This document shows positions 59,035 to 64,000 of a stretch of DNA of 64,000 nucleotides, one piece after another. How positions within the stretch are numbered: the first letter of the stretch is position 1; each line of letters opens with the position of its first letter. The notes beneath the pieces are model-generated. The model made no database searches and was not told where the DNA came from. It saw only the letters and a program-made list of their open reading frames with translations. The position numbers were made by a program, and so were the translations under genes. Source of the stretch: Monoplex corrugatus (lineage: Eukaryota > Mollusca > Gastropoda > Littorinimorpha > Ranellidae). The stretch spans positions 25,759,359-25,823,358 of the forward strand of contig CM060312.1 of NCBI GenBank assembly GCA_030674185.1. The letters are read 5' to 3'.

Positions 59035-61815
59035 TGATGTTTGTTTGTTGTTGTTTGTTGTTCGTCCTTCGTTGTCCAAGAAGACCACGTCTTTAATCTT
59101 GACTGGGGGATTGGCGATTGTGGGTCGGGAGATGGCTGGTGAGGCCAGGAAGGCTCGCCCGCACGTAGGGTAAACATGGGTCGGTGCAACTGTAGAATTG
59201 GAGGTCGCTCACGCCTTGCGCGCGTCTTTGGTTTCCTTGAGCCTCTGCTGTACGTCTTCTCTCTGCTGCTCTTGCTCCGATGGTCAGCTTGCCTCGCCAG
59301 TTCGGTCGATCTAGTGCAAGCGTCTCCCAGGTATTGGGGTCGATGCCTAGGTCGTTGATGGATACTTTGAGTCAATCTTTAAAGCGTTGTTTTGGCCACC
59401 AACTGAGCGCTTCCCCTGGCTCAGCTCTCCATACATAAATTCTTTTGGTAGTCGATTTTCAGACATTCTGACCACGTATCCGGCCCCGTCTTATTTGGGC
59501 TTTCTGTAGGAGGGTATGTATACTGAAGGTGCCGGCTTGTTCCAATACTTCCATGTCCGGGATTTTGTCTTGCCACGTGATATGGAGGAATCTGCGGAGA
59601 CAGGTCAGATAGAAGTGACTGAGCTGTCTGGCATGCCTGCTGTAGACTGTCCAGGTCTCACAGGAGAATGGTGAGTACCACTCACGGTAGATCTTCATTT
59701 TGGTGGTAAGGCTGAGTCCTCTCCGTTCCCAGATGTTCTTTCGGAATCTTCCAAAGGCAGTACTGGCCTTGACTGTCCTGTTGTTTATTTCCTCGTCTGT
59801 GTTAACCGCACGTGAGAGTATGCTGCCCAGATAGGTGAAATTATCTATTGCCTGTAAGCTCTGCCCCTCTACCGTGATGTGTGCTTCTTGATAGGGTTTG
59901 CCGGGTGCAGGCTGATACATAACCTCGGCCTTTTGGTTTTAATGGTGAGACCATAGTTGTCAGGCTTTTGAGAAGCGGTCTGTTTCATGCTGTATCTTCT
60001 GATCTGTACAGGCGCTGAGGGCACAGTCATCAGAAAAGAAAAAGTCTCTGATGATGGTATTCTTCATCTTGGTAACAGCTTTCAAGTGCTTGGAGTTAAA
60101 CAGCCCCCGTCTGTTCTGTATCTGACGTGTATCCCGTCCTGGCAATCACCAAAGGCGTCTGTCAGCATGACTGAAAACACCATGCAAAAGAGTGTAGGAG
60201 CCAGAATGCAGCCTTGTTTGACGCCATTTGTCACTGGGAAGGGTTGCCACTCGTCACCATCATCCAGTATTTTCGTCATCATGCCATCGTGGAATTGACG
60301 GACGATAGCGATCAATTTGCTTGGATATCCGAACTTCTTCATTATCTTCCACAGGCCATCTCGCTGACCATAGTGAAGGCCTTGGTCAGATCGACAAAGG
60401 TCATGAAGAGGTCGCTGTGCTGCTCTTGGCATTTTTTTCATGGAGTTGGCGTGCCGCAAATATCACGTCGGCAGTGCGTCGTTCTGCTAGGAATTCACAC
60501 TGGCTTTCTGGGAGAAGACCTTGCTCAAGATATTGAAGGAGGTGGTTGAGCAGGACGCCAGCCAGGATTTTTCTTGCTATTGACAATAGTCAGACACTTC
60601 TGTGGTTATCGTAAGACTGGCGATTGCCTTTCCTCATGTAGATGTGGACTATATTGACATCCTTCAATGGTTTTGGGACACTCCCTTCGTTTCACATGGA
60701 CTGGAATAGCTCGGTCAGGATCTGCATCATGGCTGGGGCCCCCATAGCAGGGATACCATCTGATCCTGGTGCTTTGCCACGGAAGAGATGGTTGATGGTT
60801 TCCTTGACCTCTTCTTCTGTGGGAAGGTTGTCAGGGTCCTGGTTGATCTCCACCTGGGGTAAACGTGCGATGGCCTCATCGTTAATTGTTGCAGGGCTTG
60901 ATCAAAATGTTCAGCCCATCTCACCAGGATTTTGTTCTTTTTCATAAACGTTCGGGTCCCATCTGCACTGGGCAGGGGATGAGCGCTGGAGGACTGGGGT
61001 CCATAAATAGCCTTCAGTGCGTCGTAGAAACGCTTGGTGTCATGGCTGTCTGCGTATCTTTGAATTTCATCGGCCTTTTGGCTGAACCAAGCATCCTGCA
61101 TCTCTTGTAGTTTCCTCTGCACTTTTCTTCGCACCGCACCGAAGGCATCTTTCTTTGCTTGTGAAGATAAATTATTCTAATGTGCCCTGAACAGTTGGTG
61201 TTTGTCTGGCAATAGTCCCTGTATCTCATCGTCGTTTTCATCGAACCAGTCTTGATTTTACGGGTTGCTGGTCCGAGGTGTTTAAGTGCGGTTGAGTATA
61301 AAGTGTCTCTAAAAACTGCCCACTGCTCTTCAGCACTGTGCTTGCTATTCTGGAGTATGTCCGGCAACCTACTATCAAGGTCATTGAAGAATTTTTCTGA
61401 GAATTTGCTGCTGTCCAGTTTGGAGACCTTCAGCTTCTTGGTACTCTTCTGACCTTGGGGCCTTCTTGCTGACAGGATACGGAGTTTGAACTTGGACACA
61501 GTGAGACGTCGATCTGTCCAGCAATCGGCGCCACACATGGATTTTGTCAATCCGACGTCCTGCTGGTCCCTCTTCCTGGTGATGACATAATCGATCAGAT
61601 GCCAATGCTTGGAGCGTGGATGCATCCAAGATGTCTTGTTGCAGGTGGGGAAACGACACAATGTGATCGTATGTAGCGCACGTCTTGAGGAGTAATAGGC
61701 CATTACTGTTGCACTCTCCAGTGCCGTGTCTTCCATTGATGCCTTAACAGGTTTAATGGTCTGTACCTACTCTGGCATTGAAGTCTCCGAGAACATTGAG
61801 TTTCTCTGACTGTGG
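59035..61815 (-). mobile_element. Decayed RTE-like LINE (late endonuclease to C-terminus)
   Basis: Read on the minus strand: endonuclease end AAVPQSEKLNVLGDFNARVG near 61,790 and TSWMHPRSKHWHLIDYVITR near 61,600. A linker follows (KLDSSKFSEKFFNDLDSRLP). RT gives GIPAMGAPA-type and HLFRGK start remnants, then VTNGVKQGCILAPTLFCMVF near 60,200; the palm FxDD is FFSDDCALSA near 60,030. The C-terminal part gives IDNFTYLGSILSRAVNTDEE and CLRRFLHITWQDKIPDMEVL. Motif order is that of RTE-like elements. The 5' end is truncated inside the endonuclease, and frameshifts break it into at least five frames. Confidence 0.8.
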
Positions 61816-61819
61816 GACT

Positions 61820-62140
61820 GCTGCGATTAACGAATATGCATCGGATGCATACTAAAAAGGAAATGAAAAAAAAAAGCAATTCTGCATCTGAGCAAATCAG
61901 ATAGTTCCTACAAGTGGTAAGAATCAGCTTGGTCACGAGCAGAATGAGAGAAAAAAATCAATCTGCCCCTTTTTTGTGTATAAGCATTACTTTATTGGCA
62001 AAGATACATTCTTGTAATGTTAATGACCATCTGATGATATGTGCATTCTTGAAACGTCCAGAGAGCAAATACTGCATGGGACGATGTTCCGTCTTGAGAA
62101 GACAATGCCTGCGCCACAAGCAGCGCTGACTCGAGAAACA
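61820..62140. other. Non-coding, nothing recognised
   Basis: Between the RTE-like LINE and the tetranucleotide array. No gene recognised. Confidence 0.4.
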
Positions 62141-62141
62141 A

Positions 62142-62144
62142 CCC

Positions 62145-62200
<56 letters not shown>

Positions 62201-62340
62201 CTCTATCTATCTGTACATACATACATACATACATACATACATACATACATACATACAAGCATACATACATACATACATACATACATACATACATACATAC
62301 ATACATACATACATACATACATTCATACATACATACATAA
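62142..62340 (+). repeat. (TCTA)n(CATA)n tetranucleotide microsatellites
   Basis: About 18 TCTA units are followed by about 30 CATA units with rare point changes. It directly abuts the 3' end of a minus-strand LINE, as expected for a microsatellite grown from an element tail. Confidence 0.95.
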
Positions 62341-62344
62341 TCGT

Positions 62345-63245
62345 TATCATGTGCGTTGGCGCTGGTGATCATGCCCCCCCCCCCCCCCCCATACGAATCT
62401 ATTTTTATTGCTGCAAATATATCTCCAACCCTTTCTGTCCCCATCCATTCTGCAAAAATGTTTTCTCTCCGGGTCTACTTGGTACTCTTTTCCCCTCCAG
62501 CTTTCCTGTTGTGTCTAGGACTTTCCCTCTAGCTTTCCTGTTGTGATTAGGTGCTCAAATTTCTTTGGCCTCATAAAATGTCCTATAAATGTTGCTTATC
62601 TTTTCCTAATCTTCTAGATTAACGTTCTTTTTGCATTCGCTGCTTTTAAGACTTTTGTTTGTTTTCTTTGCTGTCCGTGGAGCTCTTAACATTCTTCTCA
62701 GAAAACGCATTTTAGCTGCCTCAGTTTTGTCTAACTTTGTATTTACTTGTTGATTGTCCAGGCGCAGCATTCGTGCAACAGTATTGCTTCTAACACTGAA
62801 GAACTGTCTTCCTGATGTTAATTCATAGGCGTGTGTTGGTAAGAACGCGTTTCATTTTTTTGAATGCTGTCTTACCTTGGCCAATTCTGCTGGGTATTTC
62901 TAACGGGTATCTGCCGTCTGGTGAGATGACTGTTCCCAGATATTTAAAAACTTATCAACTTGTCTCAGGGTTGTGCCATTTGCTGTTATTTTACATGACG
63001 GGATTTCTTGTATTTATTGATACCATGACTTCAGTCTTCTTACTATATAGCAGTAACCAGTTGTTTCTGTTTTCTATTATATTTACAAGATTTTATAGAT
63101 CATTTTCATTTTCTGCGATTAGAACGGTGTCATCAACATAGCGAAGATAGTTTATCATGTTTTCCTCCAACCTTTATGTTAGGGTATTCATCTAGGTTTC
63201 TCATGATGATCTTGCTGTAAAGTGAAAACAAATCTGGTGAGAGAA
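62345..63245 (-). mobile_element. LINE, family F, copy 3 (RT palm to C-terminus)
   Basis: The minus strand reads INYLRYVDDTVLIAENENDL (catalytic box YVDD), then YSKKTEVMVSINT, FKYLGTVISPDGRYPLEIPS and RIGQGKTAFKKMKRVLTNTR. A decayed C-terminus follows, matching the copies at 37,935 and 41,490. It is the longest copy and shows that those short pieces come from a non-LTR RT. Stops and shifts disable it, and it is 5'-truncated in the RT near 63,245. A poly-C run at 62,375-62,390 interrupts the 3' end. Confidence 0.75.
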
Positions 63246-63259
63246 CACATCTCTAACAC

Positions 63260-63600
63260 TTCTTTTGATGTATTAAAAGACCTTATACCATTTTCTACTC
63301 TCATTGCTGCTGTTTGTTCCGAATACGGAGAAGAGTGGCAGAATGTTTCAGACTTTCACCTGCCATGGTTCGTTTCCCGTTTGGCCTCGACTTTTCTCCT
63401 GAATTTGAATTTAACATCCAGTCCTAAGGGCGCGAAAAACGCGAAAGGTTCCACCTTCATGGAAATCGTGAAGACTACGGTATTTGCTCGGTTGCCCTGT
63501 TATGAAACATAGGAGAAATGGGTTCATTTCCCAGGACTCTCCTATTTATCTGTAACACACATGGTAAAAAAAGTGGACAAATCAATCAATCAATCAAATC
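63260..63600. other. Non-coding, nothing recognised
   Basis: A 90-codon plus-strand frame (63,222-63,512) matches nothing I know. An AATC run lies at about 63,575-63,598. Confidence 0.4.
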
Positions 63601-63609
63601 ATAAAAAAA

Positions 63610-63705
63610 TGGATGACGCTACACTGCGGTAATGCGCTCTGAATGAGGAGAGCAGCCCGAGTTTCACATAGTAAAACCATTGTGACAAAAAATAAATGAA
63701 TATGA
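63610..63705 (+). mobile_element. SINE 3' end, family E
   Basis: Contains AATGCGCTCTGAATGAGGAG, then AGCAGCCCGAGTTTCACA and GTGACAAAAAATAAATG. I recall this tail from molluscan SINEs. Only the 3' end is evident. A decayed relative lies at 3,505-3,560. Confidence 0.45.
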
Positions 63706-63857
63706 ATATAAGAGGATCTGCAAAGAACTATGTGGGCATGGCAGAGTCTAACCCACCAAAATTACAAAAAGAAACTTCGTATGTTGCACTGCCTGTTTGA
63801 TGTTTTCTTATCAAAGATGCCATCAAGATAAGATGCCTTGAGAGACTCAGCGTCCTG

Positions 63858-63962
63858 TTTGTGTGGTGGTGGTGGTGGTGGTGGTGGTGGTGTGTTGTGT
63901 GTGTGTGTGTTCTGAAAGTGAGAGCGGCTGTAGACTATCACAATAGGGGGGGGGGGGGGGGG
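63858..63962 (+). repeat. GGT/GT microsatellite and G-run
   Basis: (GGT)n at 63,863-63,891 passes into GT repeats; a G-run of about 17 lies at 63,946-63,962. Pro-rich frames on the minus strand are artefacts. Confidence 0.9.
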
Positions 63963-64000
63963 GAGAAGACATGAAATTTCGGTCACTGAGACCTTAAAGA

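Noticed and set aside
58950..59375. 141-codon basic, proline-rich minus-strand frame considered as a host gene
   Set aside because: It begins with the C-terminal tail of the adjacent RTE-like LINE (EKTYSRGSRKPKTRARRERP) and runs out into flanking DNA.

Overview
This is a eukaryotic genomic window, most probably from a mollusc and likely a gastropod. It is AT-rich, has long CA/TG, TA and TCTA/CATA microsatellites, tRNA-derived SINEs, CR1, RTE-like and RNase H-bearing LINEs and Gypsy fragments. It also carries two receptors with the LDLa + leucine-rich-repeat + seven-transmembrane layout first described for the Lymnaea receptor GRL101. No bacterial features (operons, RBS, CRISPR) and no rRNA or functional tRNA genes were seen. 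Most of the DNA is dead transposon sequence and tandem repeats; host coding sequence is sparse.

Layout. 0-7.7 kb: non-coding, with a LINE scrap, a complete SINE (2.57-3.25 kb), a CA/CT microsatellite and a decayed minus-strand LINE with RNase H motifs (4.35-5.65 kb). 7.73-11.23 kb: one minisatellite of about 85-90 units of roughly 40 bp, with 80- and 160-bp higher-order periods. 11.8-13.7 kb: an RTE-like LINE inserted in opposite orientation into an older RTE-like LINE, with an 11-bp target duplication. 14.1-17.9 kb: three plus-strand leucine-rich-repeat exons (72, 72 and 78 nt, all phase 2) with introns full of repeats. 18.7-22.1 kb: remains of an RTE-like element, then Gypsy RT (minus) and Gag (plus). 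22.7-26.6 kb: a 5'-truncated LINE with an 891-codon RT/RNase H frame, inserted inside a SINE. 27-36 kb: a Harbinger-like scrap, CA repeats, two minisatellites, an RTE-like fragment and long featureless stretches. 36.6-43 kb: Gypsy integrase fragments, a pogo transposase interrupted by a SINE, and a CR1 LINE with another LINE 3' end inside it.

43.3-53.3 kb holds the host genes of most interest: two tandem plus-strand copies of a chimeric receptor with C-type lectin, LDLa, leucine-rich repeats and 7TM, with a LINE between them. Both contain several frameshifts but few stops. Copy 2 keeps the class A GPCR microswitch motifs; copy 1 has lost three of them. 54.3-58.4 kb is a near full-length but frameshifted LINE (endonuclease, RT, RNase H) related to the 23-26 kb copy. 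59-63.3 kb holds two more minus-strand LINE fragments and a TCTA/CATA microsatellite.

No operon-like cooperation exists. The leucine-rich exons and the two receptors belong to a broadly similar receptor class, but a shared gene cannot be shown from this window. Frameshift counts must be read with care, because some tandem repeats show scattered single-base indels like those of uncorrected long reads.
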